Both the position numbers and the translations under genes were made by a program. Below, one piece after another: positions 25,572-34,504 of a stretch of DNA of 64,000 nucleotides. How positions within the stretch are numbered: the stretch's first letter is position 1; every line of letters starts with the position of its first letter. Below the pieces are notes generated by a model. It was not told the DNA's origin, made no database searches, and saw only the letters and a list, made by a program, of their open reading frames with translations. Origin of the DNA: Pseudomonadota bacterium (lineage in GTDB: Bacteria > Pseudomonadota > Alphaproteobacteria > Sphingomonadales > Sphingomonadaceae); assembly GCA_023400405.1 (NCBI GenBank), contig JAEXFD010000030.1, positions 1 to 64,000 of the forward strand. Direction: 5' to 3'.

Positions 25572-26347
25572 TTTCCTTCGATTGCGCTGGCGAGACGCTG
25601 GTCGGAACGCTCGACGAAGCGCCCGGAGCGACCGGGCTGCTGATCGTCTCGGGCGGCAACGAGATCCGAGCCGGGGCGCATCGCGGCATGGCGCTTCTCG
25701 CCGCGCGGCTGGCCGAAGCGGGACATCCCGTCTTTCGCTTCGATCGCCGGGGCATCGGCGATTCGACCGGGAGCAACGGCGGGTTCGAGAGCAGCGCCAC
25801 CGACATCGCCGCTGCCGCTCAGGCGTTTCGCGACGCCGGGGTGCGGCGACTGGTCGGCTTCGGCAATTGTGACGCGGCGACGGCGCTGGCCTTCTTCCAC
25901 GAGGCGGCGGGGATCGACGAACTGGTGCTCGCCAATCCCTGGACGGTCGAGGCGAGCGATGCCTTGCCCCCGGCGGCGGCGATCCGGGCGCACTATGCCG
26001 CCCGGCTGCGCGATCCGCGGGAGTGGCTGCGGCTACTGCGTGGCGGTGTGAATATCGGCAAGCTGCTCAAGGGCTTGCGCAAGGTTTCGCAAACGCCGTC
26101 GCAAACCGCCACCTCCCTCTCTAACCGGCTCGCCGAGGCGCTTGCCGCGACGAAGGTCCCGGTGACGGTCCTGCTCGCCCGCTGCGACAATAGCGCCATC
26201 GCCTTTGCCGACGCCCTGAAGAACCCCACCTTCGACGCCGCCCGCGGGCGGATCACGATCGAGACGATCGTCAGCACCAGCCACAGCTTTGCCGGCGCGG
26301 CGGACAAGGACTGGCTGTTCGACCGCCTGCTCGCCCGTCTCGGCTGA
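25559..26347 (+). CDS. hydrolase 1, XrtA system-associated (alpha/beta fold)
   Basis: A 262-residue alpha/beta hydrolase of the exosortase-associated 'hydrolase 1' group. The core shows LLIVSGGNEIRAGAHRG, FRFDRRGIGDS and GFGNCDAATAL, where cysteine or aspartate takes the place of the classical serine elbow, and a late histidine in STSHSF. Start is TTG 25559, overlapping hydrolase 2 by 13 bp (no better start exists downstream within the conserved N-terminus). It ends the rightward ACP-hydrolase 2-hydrolase 1 unit and faces trxB. Confidence 0.87.
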   Translation: MRRLISFDCAGETLVGTLDEAPGATGLLIVSGGNEIRAGAHRGMALLAARLAEAGHPVFRFDRRGIGDSTGSNGGFESSATDIAAAAQAFRDAGVRRLVGFGNCDAATALAFFHEAAGIDELVLANPWTVEASDALPPAAAIRAHYAARLRDPREWLRLLRGGVNIGKLLKGLRKVSQTPSQTATSLSNRLAEALAATKVPVTVLLARCDNSAIAFADALKNPTFDAARGRITIETIVSTSHSFAGAADKDWLFDRLLARLG

Positions 26348-26357
26348 ACGCCAACCC

Positions 26358-26446
26358 CGTCACCCCAGCTCAAGCTGGGGGGCGTCCAGGGGCCGGGTGA
26401 AACGGAGCAGCGCTGCTGCCGGAGATGCCAGCTTGCGCTGGCAAGA
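26358..26446. repeat. bipartite double-hairpin intergenic element, copy 2
   Basis: Begins CGTCA and contains CCCCAGCT-ca-AGCTGGGG (26363-26380) and TGCCAGC-ttgc-GCTGGCA (26426-26443). It has the same two cores as copy 1, in reverse order, between the convergent hydrolase 1 and trxB genes. The right outer end is degenerate. Confidence 0.7.
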
Positions 26447-26474
26447 TGATTTAGGGAGCTTTCGCTGAAGCCCC

Positions 26475-27446
26475 TTACTCCGCTGCCTGCGCAACCTGCT
26501 CGAAATCGGCCTCGGCCAGGAAGCGCTCGGCGTCGAGGGCCGCCATGCAGCCGGTGCCCGCGGCGGTCACGGCCTGGCGGTAATGCTTGTCCATCACGTC
26601 GCCACAGGCGAACACGCCGGGCACGCTGGTCTTGGTCGTGCCCTTCTCGACTTCGATATAGCCGTCGGCGTCGAGATCAAGATGGCCGCGGAACAGCTCG
26701 GTCGCCGGGTGGTGGCCGATCGCGACGAAGCCGCCATCGACTTCGATCTGCGAGAGCTCGCCGGTCTCCATGTCCTTGAGCTCGATACCGACCAAGCCCA
26801 CGGTCCCGCCGCCGTCGATGAAACGCTCGACCTTCTTGTTCCACAGCACGTTGATCCGCTCGTTGGCGAACAGGCGCTGCTGGAGAATCTTTTCGGCGCG
26901 GAACGAATCGCGGCGGTGGATCACGGTGACGTCATGGCTGTGATTGGTCAGGTAGAGCGCCTCCTCGACCGCGGTGTTGCCGCCGCCGATCACCGCGACC
27001 TTCTTGCCGCGATAGAAGAAGCCGTCGCAGGTCGCGCAGGCGGAGACACCCTTGCCCTTGAGCAGCTCTTCCGAATCGAGCCCGAGCCACTTGGCCTGGG
27101 CACCGGTGGCGATCACCAGCACGTCGCCGAGATAGACGGTGCCGCCATCGCCGACCATGCGGAACGGGCGCTGGGCGAGATCAACCTCGACGATCGTATC
27201 CCACATCATCTGGGCGCCGACATGCTCGGCCTGGGCCTGCATCTCCTGCATCAGCCAGGGACCCTGGATCACGTCGCGGAAGCCGGGATAATTCTCGACA
27301 TCGGTGGTGGTGGTGAGCTGGCCGCCCGGCTGGATGCCCTGCACCACGATCGGCGCGAGCCCGGCGCGCGCGCCATAGATGGCGGCGGTGAGCCCGGCGG
27401 GCCCCGAACCGAGGATCAGCATGCGAGTGGAATGCGTGGCAGTCAT
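26475..27446 (-). CDS. trxB: thioredoxin reductase
   Basis: A 323-residue FAD/NADPH disulfide reductase that keeps thioredoxin reduced in the cytoplasm. FAD motif LGSGPAGLTAA (12-22), redox-active C137-A-T-C140 in SACATCDGFF, NADPH motif GGGNTAVEEAL and the C-terminal FAD motif FACGDVMDKHYRQAVTAAG are all in the standard order for low-molecular-weight bacterial TrxB. ATG 27446 was preferred over ATG 27449 and the upstream 27476 because GGAAG then lies at a proper spacing. It is a single-gene unit facing the XrtA locus. Confidence 0.96.
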   Translation of the reverse strand: MTATHSTRMLILGSGPAGLTAAIYGARAGLAPIVVQGIQPGGQLTTTTDVENYPGFRDVIQGPWLMQEMQAQAEHVGAQMMWDTIVEVDLAQRPFRMVGDGGTVYLGDVLVIATGAQAKWLGLDSEELLKGKGVSACATCDGFFYRGKKVAVIGGGNTAVEEALYLTNHSHDVTVIHRRDSFRAEKILQQRLFANERINVLWNKKVERFIDGGGTVGLVGIELKDMETGELSQIEVDGGFVAIGHHPATELFRGHLDLDADGYIEVEKGTTKTSVPGVFACGDVMDKHYRQAVTAAGTGCMAALDAERFLAEADFEQVAQAAE

Positions 27447-27578
27447 CATGGCTTCCGATCTGGGGATATCGCCCATCTAGGGGGTCGGCTCCGTTTCAGG
27501 CAACATGGGTAGTGGCGCGGCGGCCGCAATGGCTGTGGACAACAGCAAAGCTTCCGCCGAGCCAAGCCGCATTTCGCC

Positions 27579-28964
27579 TCAGCCCGCGAATTCGATCGCG
27601 CCGATCGCGATCAGGTCACCCTCGCGCTGCGCGCCCGCATCGACTCGCACGAAGAGCACGCCCAGGCTTTCGAGATCGAGCCCCTGCGCCTCGCGCCGGA
27701 TCACCTCGCCGGCGGGCAAGGCGATGCGGATGCGGCCGTCCTCGCTCGCGTGCATCGCCGCGGCGACCTGGAACGGCCCCAGCGAGCCGAGCCGGCATTC
27801 GGGCCGGGCCCGCCCTTCCCCGTCCAGATCGAGATAGAGATCGTAGAAATAGCCGCCCTCGGCGCCCGCCTCGGTGAGCGAGACGGTGTCGAGCAGGATC
27901 GTCACGTCGTCGGGCACGTCGGCAACCTCGCGCGCGCGGCGGAGCGGCAGGGTGACATAGCGCCCCTCCTGGCCCAGCCAGAAGCCGCGATAGGGGATCG
28001 GCGCGGGGGCCGCCGCGGCGGGAGGCGGCGCCATCGCCATCGGCGGCGGCGGTTCTGGCGCGGGAACCGGGCGCGAAGGCCGCGCGGGTCGCGGCGCGGC
28101 ACCGGCCAGGGCAGGCGGCCGCGGCGGGTGGGGGAAGCGCAGATCGCCGTAGCGATAGCCGAGCCCCTCCCCGCTCGCGGCCACGCTACGCGGGAGCGCC
28201 TTGCCCTCGGCATAGTCGAACCCGCCCTGCCAATAGGCGTCGCCTGGAACCGGCATCGTCCGCCCCTGCCCTGCCGCGGCCCATGCCGTCCACAGCCGAT
28301 CGACATTGGCGTGATGGACCCAGAACAGCAGGTCGTGCGGCGACAGCATCGTCGCCATCCGCCCGCCGACCAGATTGTGGACGTTGTTGTGGAACGCCTC
28401 GACCTGGCTTTCGAAGCAATTGACCGCGCCGCGCCGGAAATCGGTAACCTCAGGATCGAACGCGCCATAGGCCAGCGCCTTGCCGACATCGCTGCCGCGG
28501 CGCGATTCCCACAGCGGATTGGTCGCCGCACTGCCGGCGGTGAACTCTTCGGGGAGGCGCGGATCGGCGAAATAATCCCAATAGGGCACCCGCAGCGTCG
28601 CCGAGCCGGTCATCGCGCGCAGCTGCGTCTCGAACAAATGGAGATAGCCCCGGTGCCAGGCGAGGAAATAATCCTGGCCATGCGGGCAATGGTGCATGTG
28701 GATCTGCGGCCAGAAGCTCCAGCTCGCCGGGCTGGTCGCGTCCGGGTTCGCCTTCATCCGCCGCACCGCCTCGACCAGGCGGGGATAGTCCGGAGTCTTG
28801 CGGAAGCTCGCCCAGGGCAGCCGCTCCTGCGCCGGTGCGGGCAATGCGATCGCCGGACCGGCACCGAGCAGCGAGAGCGCGCCCAGCACCGTCCGGCGCG
28901 TCAGCCCGCCGCGATCTTCCCGAGTCGCGTCGCGAAGATCACGAACATCGCGCATCTCCAGCAT
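27579..28964 (-). CDS. Tat-exported tyrosinase (type 3 copper oxidase)
   Basis: A 461-residue type 3 copper protein predicted to oxidise phenols to quinones in the periplasm. The N-terminus has a twin-arginine signal, TRRTVLGALSLLGAG (22-36). The CuA histidines lie in IHMHHCPHG...WHRGYLHLFE (H89-H104), and CuB in FHNNVHN (H192, H196) and HDLLFWVHHANVDRLW (H217/H218). The WHRGYLHLFE motif fits the bacterial tyrosinase/polyphenol oxidase class. A Pro/Ala-rich linker (about 285-325) leads to a C-terminal beta domain (340-461), similar in position to the shielding domain of plant and fungal enzymes. No caddie protein gene is adjacent. Confidence 0.9.
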   Translation of the reverse strand: MLEMRDVRDLRDATREDRGGLTRRTVLGALSLLGAGPAIALPAPAQERLPWASFRKTPDYPRLVEAVRRMKANPDATSPASWSFWPQIHMHHCPHGQDYFLAWHRGYLHLFETQLRAMTGSATLRVPYWDYFADPRLPEEFTAGSAATNPLWESRRGSDVGKALAYGAFDPEVTDFRRGAVNCFESQVEAFHNNVHNLVGGRMATMLSPHDLLFWVHHANVDRLWTAWAAAGQGRTMPVPGDAYWQGGFDYAEGKALPRSVAASGEGLGYRYGDLRFPHPPRPPALAGAAPRPARPSRPVPAPEPPPPMAMAPPPAAAAPAPIPYRGFWLGQEGRYVTLPLRRAREVADVPDDVTILLDTVSLTEAGAEGGYFYDLYLDLDGEGRARPECRLGSLGPFQVAAAMHASEDGRIRIALPAGEVIRREAQGLDLESLGVLFVRVDAGAQREGDLIAIGAIEFAG

Positions 28965-29091
28965 GAATTTCCGCCCCCTCGCCCCGTTTCCGGCTCGCCT
29001 GGCCAGCCGCGCCTCCGGCGAGTGGAGCAGAGGAAATCCTACATTGGAAGCCCTTGGCGCAAACTACGGGCGGCCCAAGGCGACCCGCTGC

Positions 29092-30858
29092 TCAGCCGAG
29101 CAATCGATGGGCCGCCTCGATCGCCGCGACCGGCGGCGCCGGCGTCGGTTCACGCTTCACCGTGATGGTGAAACTGGGCAGCGTGAGCGCTACCGTCGCG
29201 CTGCTTCCCGCAAGCCGGAGCGTCAGCTTCCCGTCGATCGTGCATTGCGCGCTCGACCCTTGACGAAGATCTCCAAAGATCGCGTTCGGCACGTCGATTT
29301 TCAGGGCGAGGTCGTAGACATCGTTGGCCGTCGAAAGCACAACCGAGCCGCTGCCGAGAAGAACCGACTGCGCCTGCGCTGCACCGCAGGTCATCGTGAC
29401 GTCCGGGCTCCCGTTCACCACGCCGCTCGCGCGCTGCGCGCCCTCCTGCTTGAGCGGGTAGGTAAGCGTGAACTGGCTGCGGCCATCCGGCGCCGATACG
29501 GCAGGGAGCACGATCGACGATTGGCCCTGGGCGGGCCGGAAGGTCATATTGGCCCGACGGTCCGGCAACGTCACCGGCGAGCGAAGCGGCAATTCCATGA
29601 CCGTATCGCTGCCGCCGGACACGGCCGGGACGCGAGTTTCCAGCGTGAACGGGATTTCGACCTGATCCGACGGTGTCGAAGCCGGAGTGACCGCAAGCTT
29701 GAAGCGACAGCGTTGCTGCTCTGCGACCACGACAGGCGCAACGTCGAGGAGCGCAACGGTTGCCTGGCGTCCGGTTGGCGTGACCGATTTCTGCTTCCAG
29801 AAATTGCCGTCGCAATAGGCGCTGGGAACGTCGAGCAAGTCGATCGCGTAATCGAAGGCATTCGCGCTCGAGACTTCGGTTGGATTATCCGTCGCCGGGA
29901 CGAACTGACGGAAGGCGGGCGCGTTGGCCGCGATCCCGGCTGCGGACATCAGCGGAACGAAACTATCGCGCCAGATCGCGACTGCGAAGCGCGCGTCGTC
30001 CGCCGTCGTCTTGGTCGAGATGCTTCCTTCCGCGCCGGCTTCGGCATTGACGAAGAACAGGGCGGTTTTGAGGTCGCCGTTCCCCTTGAGGATCGACTCC
30101 TGGGTGAGCCCGCGCAGGCGCATCGTGGCAATGCCTTCCACCTCGCCCCTCAGGCCGAGATTGCCACTGGCGCCGTTCGGCACTTGATTGGGATGCGCCC
30201 GATACCATTGCCATACCGCAAGATGGATCGCGAAGGGCGAGACCCCTTTCGGACGCGCCGTCACGCTTGACGGCGACAGAACTGACACAACGGGAGACAG
30301 GATGCGACCGCCATAGGCGAAGAGCGTCAGGGACGAGTCGTTCTTGGTGCTCCCCTCCAACGCGGCCTGGATGCCCGCTACCCCGATATCGGCATCGACC
30401 TTGGCGTTGGCGGAAAGCATGGTCACGCAATTATGCTGCCGACGCGCGGGATCGTACCGCTCCGCGAGGATCGGCGCCAAGGTGACGGGCCAGGTCGCCC
30501 CGATCTCGCCGGCAAGCGGCGCTGTCGTTCCGCCATTGTTGAGATAGACGGTGGTGAACAGCGTATCCACCGATTGCCCGTCATAGGACGTGACGACCTT
30601 GTCGCCGTTGGACGCCATGACGCCCCAATCGAGCACATTCCTGGGGATGACGGTCTTGTTCGGCTTTGCCTTGAATCCCTCGAAACAGCTCCTGCCGACT
30701 TCGAGGAAGCGCGCGTTCATCCAGTCCTTGAGCTTGACCGAAACAGACGCCGGATCAGCAGCCACGGCGCCGCTTGCCGGCCGGCGATGCTCGGCCGCCT
30801 GCGCCCCGCAGGATAGCGCCGTCGCGATCACAAGACTCAAGCGGGCGAGATTCTTCAT
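29092..30858 (-). CDS. exported protein of unknown function, 588 residues
   Basis: I do not recognise this family. ATG 30858 has GGGGGA six bases upstream; MKNLARLSLVIATALSCGAQA then makes a clean signal peptide (cleavage near AQA-AE). The N-terminal half is mixed alpha/beta, with LKDWMNARFLEVGRSCFEG, a SLTLFAYGG segment and four or so cysteines. The C-terminal half (about 380-575) is rich in beta strands (FTLETRVPAV, SRSQFTLTYPL-like, GKLTLRLAGSSATVALTLPSFTITV) and looks like two immunoglobulin-like domains. There is no lipobox, anchor helix or PEP-CTERM tail, so a soluble periplasmic or secreted protein is likely. It stands alone between tyrosinase and tRNA-Met. Confidence 0.75.
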   Translation of the reverse strand: MKNLARLSLVIATALSCGAQAAEHRRPASGAVAADPASVSVKLKDWMNARFLEVGRSCFEGFKAKPNKTVIPRNVLDWGVMASNGDKVVTSYDGQSVDTLFTTVYLNNGGTTAPLAGEIGATWPVTLAPILAERYDPARRQHNCVTMLSANAKVDADIGVAGIQAALEGSTKNDSSLTLFAYGGRILSPVVSVLSPSSVTARPKGVSPFAIHLAVWQWYRAHPNQVPNGASGNLGLRGEVEGIATMRLRGLTQESILKGNGDLKTALFFVNAEAGAEGSISTKTTADDARFAVAIWRDSFVPLMSAAGIAANAPAFRQFVPATDNPTEVSSANAFDYAIDLLDVPSAYCDGNFWKQKSVTPTGRQATVALLDVAPVVVAEQQRCRFKLAVTPASTPSDQVEIPFTLETRVPAVSGGSDTVMELPLRSPVTLPDRRANMTFRPAQGQSSIVLPAVSAPDGRSQFTLTYPLKQEGAQRASGVVNGSPDVTMTCGAAQAQSVLLGSGSVVLSTANDVYDLALKIDVPNAIFGDLRQGSSAQCTIDGKLTLRLAGSSATVALTLPSFTITVKREPTPAPPVAAIEAAHRLLG

Positions 30859-30973
30859 CGGATGTCCCCCTGGCGAGAATGGAACAGGGAGGCGTTGCAC
30901 CCGATGATTGATTGTCGCGGGCCCCCGCCCAGTTCATCGCGCAAACTGCTCGCGCTAGTCAACGGGGGTGAGG

Positions 30974-31050
30974 TGGTAGCGGAGGAGGGACTTGAACCCC
31001 CGACACGCGGATTATGATTCCGCTGCTCTAACCAACTGAGCTACTCCGCC
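30974..31050 (-). tRNA. tRNA-Met (CAT anticodon)
   Basis: A 77-nt cloverleaf on the minus strand beginning GGCGGAGTAGCTCAG and ending in an encoded CCA. The anticodon loop ATCATAA gives CAT, and the T arm is GGGGG-TTCAAGT-CCCTC. The acceptor stem is GGCGGAG/CTCCGCT with G1 opposite U72, so it lacks the C1:A72 mismatch of initiator tRNA. It is an elongator tRNA-Met or, if position 34 is lysidine-modified, tRNA-Ile2. Confidence 0.95.
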
Positions 31051-31104
31051 CCAGAACGGGCTCGCCGAAGCGAAGCGGCCACATAGGTCCGGCTCGGCGG
31101 GCGG

Positions 31105-31623
31105 TCAAGCGAACATGTGGCGCGAATGTGCTTCCCACGGGCCGCCGCGATACCACCAGCTCGCGAGCCCCGCGATCTCGACCTCGCGGGGCACGAAATC
31201 GCGCGAGAGCGCGGCGAGCACGGCCTTGGCGAGCACGGGGCGGACCTTGTTCTGGATCGTCACGTGCGGGCGCCAGCGGCCGGCGTCCTGCGCGGTGAGC
31301 AGGCCGGCAAATGCATCGACCAGCTCGGCGCGGATGCGCGTGAGGTCGGGCGAGTCGATGCGATAGGCGACGCCGCCGCCGAGCGTCATCAGCCCGGTGA
31401 CGCGGGCGCGCGGGGCGCGGAGGCCGCGGACCTGCTGGGCGAGGCGGTGTTTCAGTTCCTTCGCCGAGGAAGGCGGGAGCTGGTGAAACAACGTGAGATG
31501 CGCATCGACGACGTTGCGTTCCGGCGGATAGTGCTCGCGGCGCAGGGCGTTGAACCAGGCCTGGTCCTGGCGGCCGATCAGCGCGGTGACGATCAGGGGG
31601 GCGGGTTTGGAAGCGTCAGCCAT
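31105..31623 (-). CDS. 2'-5' RNA ligase/cyclic phosphodiesterase family protein
   Basis: A 172-residue 2H phosphoesterase. The two signature HxTx motifs are HLTL (about 42-45) and HVTI (about 122-125), spaced as in the LigT/YjhB group. The enzyme would open 2',3'-cyclic phosphates or join 2'-5' RNA ends; natural substrates in bacteria are poorly known. ATG 31623 is clear. The gene lies downstream of the Kup transporter gene, separated by repeat copy 3, so co-transcription is uncertain. Confidence 0.87.
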   Translation of the reverse strand: MADASKPAPLIVTALIGRQDQAWFNALRREHYPPERNVVDAHLTLFHQLPPSSAKELKHRLAQQVRGLRAPRARVTGLMTLGGGVAYRIDSPDLTRIRAELVDAFAGLLTAQDAGRWRPHVTIQNKVRPVLAKAVLAALSRDFVPREVEIAGLASWWYRGGPWEAHSRHMFA

Positions 31624-31629
31624 CTTGCT

Positions 31630-31722
31630 CCCCGGCGCCGGCCGGGGCCCCGCTTCGGCGCATCTTCGAGGATATCCCGCCTTTGCGATTTCGTGGCAAC
31701 TGGGCCCCGGCCTGCGCCGGGG
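31630..31722. repeat. bipartite double-hairpin intergenic element, copy 3
   Basis: CCCCGGC-gcc-GGCCGGGG-like hairpin at the left and GGCCCCGGCCTGCGCCGGGG at the right (about 31703-31722), separated by about 55 bp that includes CGTGGCAACTGGG. The same right-hand signature (AGCTGGGCCCCGGC) appears in copy 5. Confidence 0.65.
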
Positions 31723-31752
31723 AACCGAAAGGGGAAGCCGGCGCGACCCTGC

Positions 31753-33687
31753 TCAGATCTCGACCTGGCTGCCGAGTTCGACGACGCGGTTGGTCGGCAG
31801 GCGGAAGAACTCCATCGCGCTTTCGGCGTTGCGCAACATCCAGGCGAACAGCTTTTCGCGCCAGATCATCATCCCCGGCCGCGACGAGGCGAGCAGCGTC
31901 TGGCGGGCGAGGAAGAAGCTGGTCTCCATCATCTTGAACTCGGCGCCGCAATTCGAAACCTGCTTGAGCGCGGCGGGCACGTCCGCCTCCTGCATGAACC
32001 CGAAATAGAGGATCATGCGGTGGAAGCCGCGGCCGAGATCGTCGATGATGAAGCGCTTCTCGTCCGGGACATAGGGCACGTCGGCGATCTTGACGGTGAG
32101 CAGGATCACGCGCTCGTGCAGCACCTTGTTGTGCTTGAGGTTGTGGAGCAGCGCGTGCGGCACGCCGTCGGGCGTCGAGGTCATGAACACCGCGGTGCCG
32201 GGCACGCGCGTCGCGCTGGTCGCCGCGGACTGGATGAAGATCTTGATCGGCATCGCGCTCTCGCGCAGCCGCTCGATCATCAGCTTGCGCCCCTTCGACC
32301 AGGTGGTGAGCAGCGTGAACACCAGGAAGCCGACCATCAGCGGGAACCAGCCGCCATCGGGCACCTTGGTGAGGTTCGCGGCGAAATAGGCGAGATCGAC
32401 CGTGAAGAAGAGCGCGAGCAAGGGAATCGCGAAGATCTTCTTCCACTTCCACAGCGAGAACAGCACCACGGCGAGCAGGCAATTGTCGATCAGCATCGCG
32501 CCGGTGACCGCGATGCCATAGGCCGCGGTGAGGTTCGACGAGGTGCGGAACGAGAGCACCAGCAGGATCACCATGATCATCAGCGCCCAGTTGATGAGCG
32601 GGATGTAGATCTGGCCGGCGGTGGCGGCGCTGGTATGCTCGATCTTGAGGCGCGGCACGAAGCCAAGCTGGATCGCCTGCTGAGTGACCGAGAAAGCGCC
32701 CGAAATCACTGCCTGCGACGCGATCACCGCCGCCATGGTGGCGAGGATGACGAGCGGGAATTGCAGCGCCTCGGGGGCGAGCATGTAGAACGGGCTTTCG
32801 AGCGCGGGATAGCCCTCGCGCATCAGCAGCGCGCCCTGCCCCATATAGTTGAGGATCAGCGCGGGCAGCACGAACCACAGCCAGGAGACGCGGATCGGCT
32901 TGCGGCCGAAATGGCCCATGTCCGCATAGAGCGCCTCGGCGCCGGTGACGGCGAGGACGACCGAGCCGAGCGCGAGGAAGGCACGCGTTGGGTTCACCGC
33001 GAAGAATTCGAAGGCGTGGTGCGGCGACAGCGCCCAGAGGATGCTCGGCGTCTGCACGAGGCTGAGCGTGCCCAGCGTGGCGATGACCAGGAAATAGAGC
33101 ATCATCACCGGGCCGAAGAATGCCCCGACCCGCGTGGTGCCGGTACGCTGGATCGAGAAGAGCATCACCAGGATGACCACCGCGATCGGCAGCACCAGCC
33201 GGCTGAAGCCCGGGGCGGCGACTGCCAGGCCCTCGACCGCCGAAAGTACCGAGACCGCCGGCGTGATCATCGAATCGCCATAAAAGAGCGCGGTGGCGAA
33301 CACGCCGAGCAGCACGATTCCCTGGGTCCAGCGCTTGGGATTGCCGCTGCTGCGCGAGATCAGCGCGAGCAGCGCCAGGCTGCCGCCCTCGCCCTTGTTG
33401 TCCGCGCGCATGATGATGGTGACGTATTTGAGCGTCACCACCGCCATCATCGACCAGAACATTAGGCTGATCACGCCCATGATGTGGAGCGTGTCGAGCG
33501 TCAGCTTGTGGTGGCCGGCAAAGGTCTCGCGAAAGGCGTAGAGCGGGCTGGTGCCGATATCGCCGAAGACGATGCCGATCGCGCCGAGCGCGAGCTTCCA
33601 CGTCGCGGCATGGCCATGGCCATGCGCGTCATGCGCATCATACAGTGCCGGAGCCGGCTGGGCGGCCCCTTGCGGAGTGACGTTCAC
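31753..33687 (-). CDS. kup: Kup family low-affinity potassium transporter
   Basis: A 644-residue inner-membrane K+/H+ symporter. After a His-rich N-terminal tail (YDAHDAHGHGHA), the family signature LALGAIGIVFGDIGTSPLYAFRE opens the first helix. About 12 transmembrane segments follow to residue 455, then a cytoplasmic domain of about 190 residues, normal for Kup. Start is GTG 33687; the family motif begins at about residue 34. Sphingomonads often carry several kup copies; nothing nearby indicates osmotic control. The 345-bp stretch upstream (33688-34032) has no gene and holds repeat copy 4. Confidence 0.95.
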   Translation of the reverse strand: MNVTPQGAAQPAPALYDAHDAHGHGHAATWKLALGAIGIVFGDIGTSPLYAFRETFAGHHKLTLDTLHIMGVISLMFWSMMAVVTLKYVTIIMRADNKGEGGSLALLALISRSSGNPKRWTQGIVLLGVFATALFYGDSMITPAVSVLSAVEGLAVAAPGFSRLVLPIAVVILVMLFSIQRTGTTRVGAFFGPVMMLYFLVIATLGTLSLVQTPSILWALSPHHAFEFFAVNPTRAFLALGSVVLAVTGAEALYADMGHFGRKPIRVSWLWFVLPALILNYMGQGALLMREGYPALESPFYMLAPEALQFPLVILATMAAVIASQAVISGAFSVTQQAIQLGFVPRLKIEHTSAATAGQIYIPLINWALMIMVILLVLSFRTSSNLTAAYGIAVTGAMLIDNCLLAVVLFSLWKWKKIFAIPLLALFFTVDLAYFAANLTKVPDGGWFPLMVGFLVFTLLTTWSKGRKLMIERLRESAMPIKIFIQSAATSATRVPGTAVFMTSTPDGVPHALLHNLKHNKVLHERVILLTVKIADVPYVPDEKRFIIDDLGRGFHRMILYFGFMQEADVPAALKQVSNCGAEFKMMETSFFLARQTLLASSRPGMMIWREKLFAWMLRNAESAMEFFRLPTNRVVELGSQVEI

Positions 33688-33877
33688 GGTCGCGGATGTC
33701 GCGGCTTGGAGGAAACGGACCTGGTCATGCGACCTGCGTTCTCGATCTTCAAAGTGCGCGGGCCGTTAGCACGCGCAGCATTGGGTAGCAATGTTATGTC
33801 GTTACGCCTGGCTGGACGCGCAAGGGGGTCGGGATGTTCCCTTAGGTGGGGGGGCCTCGCGCCTACCCAACAGAAGC

Positions 33878-33984
33878 CGTCACCCCGGACTTGTTCCGGG
33901 GCCCACCGGGAGGCGAGGGATGGGCAAGAGGCTCTCGTTCAGCCAGTGGGGCTGGGTGGACCCCGGAACAGGTCCGGGGTGACG
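33878..33984. repeat. bipartite double-hairpin intergenic element, copy 4 (in 345-bp gene-free gap)
   Basis: The two 24-base ends (33878-33901 and 33961-33984) are inverted repeats of each other with one mismatch, and each also contains its own CCCCGGA...TCCGGGG hairpin. The ends are CGTCA/TGACG. The remainder of the 33688-34032 gap shows no coding pattern; the Kup promoter presumably lies in its right-to-left 5' part near 33690-33800. Confidence 0.8.
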
Positions 33985-34032
33985 AGGTATGCGAGGGGAC
34001 GGCGGCTTTTACCTGGTTCGCCGAAGGGGCGC

Positions 34033-34503
34033 CTAGCTGCGGGTCGCGAACAGGGCGTCGGCCTCGCTGCGAGTGGGGACCGAGCGGAGGACGAAGCTGG
34101 AGTTGATCGTCACCACCCCGGGCAGGCGGCCGAGATGCTCGCGGTGGAGGCGTTCGTAATCGTCGAGGTCGCGCGCCAGGATCTTGAGGCGATAGTCCTG
34201 CCCGCCCGAGACGAGCGCGCACTCGACCACCCCGTCGATCCGCGCGACCGCCGCTTCGAAGCGGGCGAGATCCTCCTCGACCTGGGTGCCGAGGGTGATG
34301 TCGACGAGCGCCGTGATGCGAAAGCCGAGCCGGCGGTGGCCGAGTCGCGCGCCGTAGCCGGTGAGGTGTCCCGAGGCTTCGAGCCCCTGGATGCGGCGGG
34401 TACAGGCGGATTGCGACAGGCCGACCTCCCCGGCGATCGCGCTGACGGGCGCGCGCGCGTCGGCGGCGAGCGCCTTGAGGATTGCTGCGTCGATTCTGTC
34501 CAT
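34033..34503 (-). CDS. Lrp/AsnC family regulator, divergent from alanine dehydrogenase
   Basis: A 156-residue feast/famine regulator. The N-terminal winged HTH is MDRIDAAILKALAADARAPVSAIAGEVGLSQ split over 1-30, with SACTRRIQGLEASG as the recognition helix; residues 65-150 form the RAM ligand domain (VSGGQDYRLKILARDLDDYERL). ATG 34503 is the only sensible start. It is transcribed away from ald with 136 bp between the starts, the classic arrangement of an AldR-type activator that senses alanine; that role is inferred from the arrangement. Confidence 0.92.
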   Translation of the reverse strand: MDRIDAAILKALAADARAPVSAIAGEVGLSQSACTRRIQGLEASGHLTGYGARLGHRRLGFRITALVDITLGTQVEEDLARFEAAVARIDGVVECALVSGGQDYRLKILARDLDDYERLHREHLGRLPGVVTINSSFVLRSVPTRSEADALFATRS

Positions 34504-34504
34504 C

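Noticed and set aside
8962..26347. XrtA locus considered as a novel system
   Set aside because: Gene content matches the known exosortase-A exopolysaccharide locus type; only its side module and missing partners are reported as open questions.
30974..31050. tRNA with CAT anticodon considered as initiator tRNA
   Set aside because: Position 1 is G opposite U72; the initiator has an unpaired C1-A72 end.
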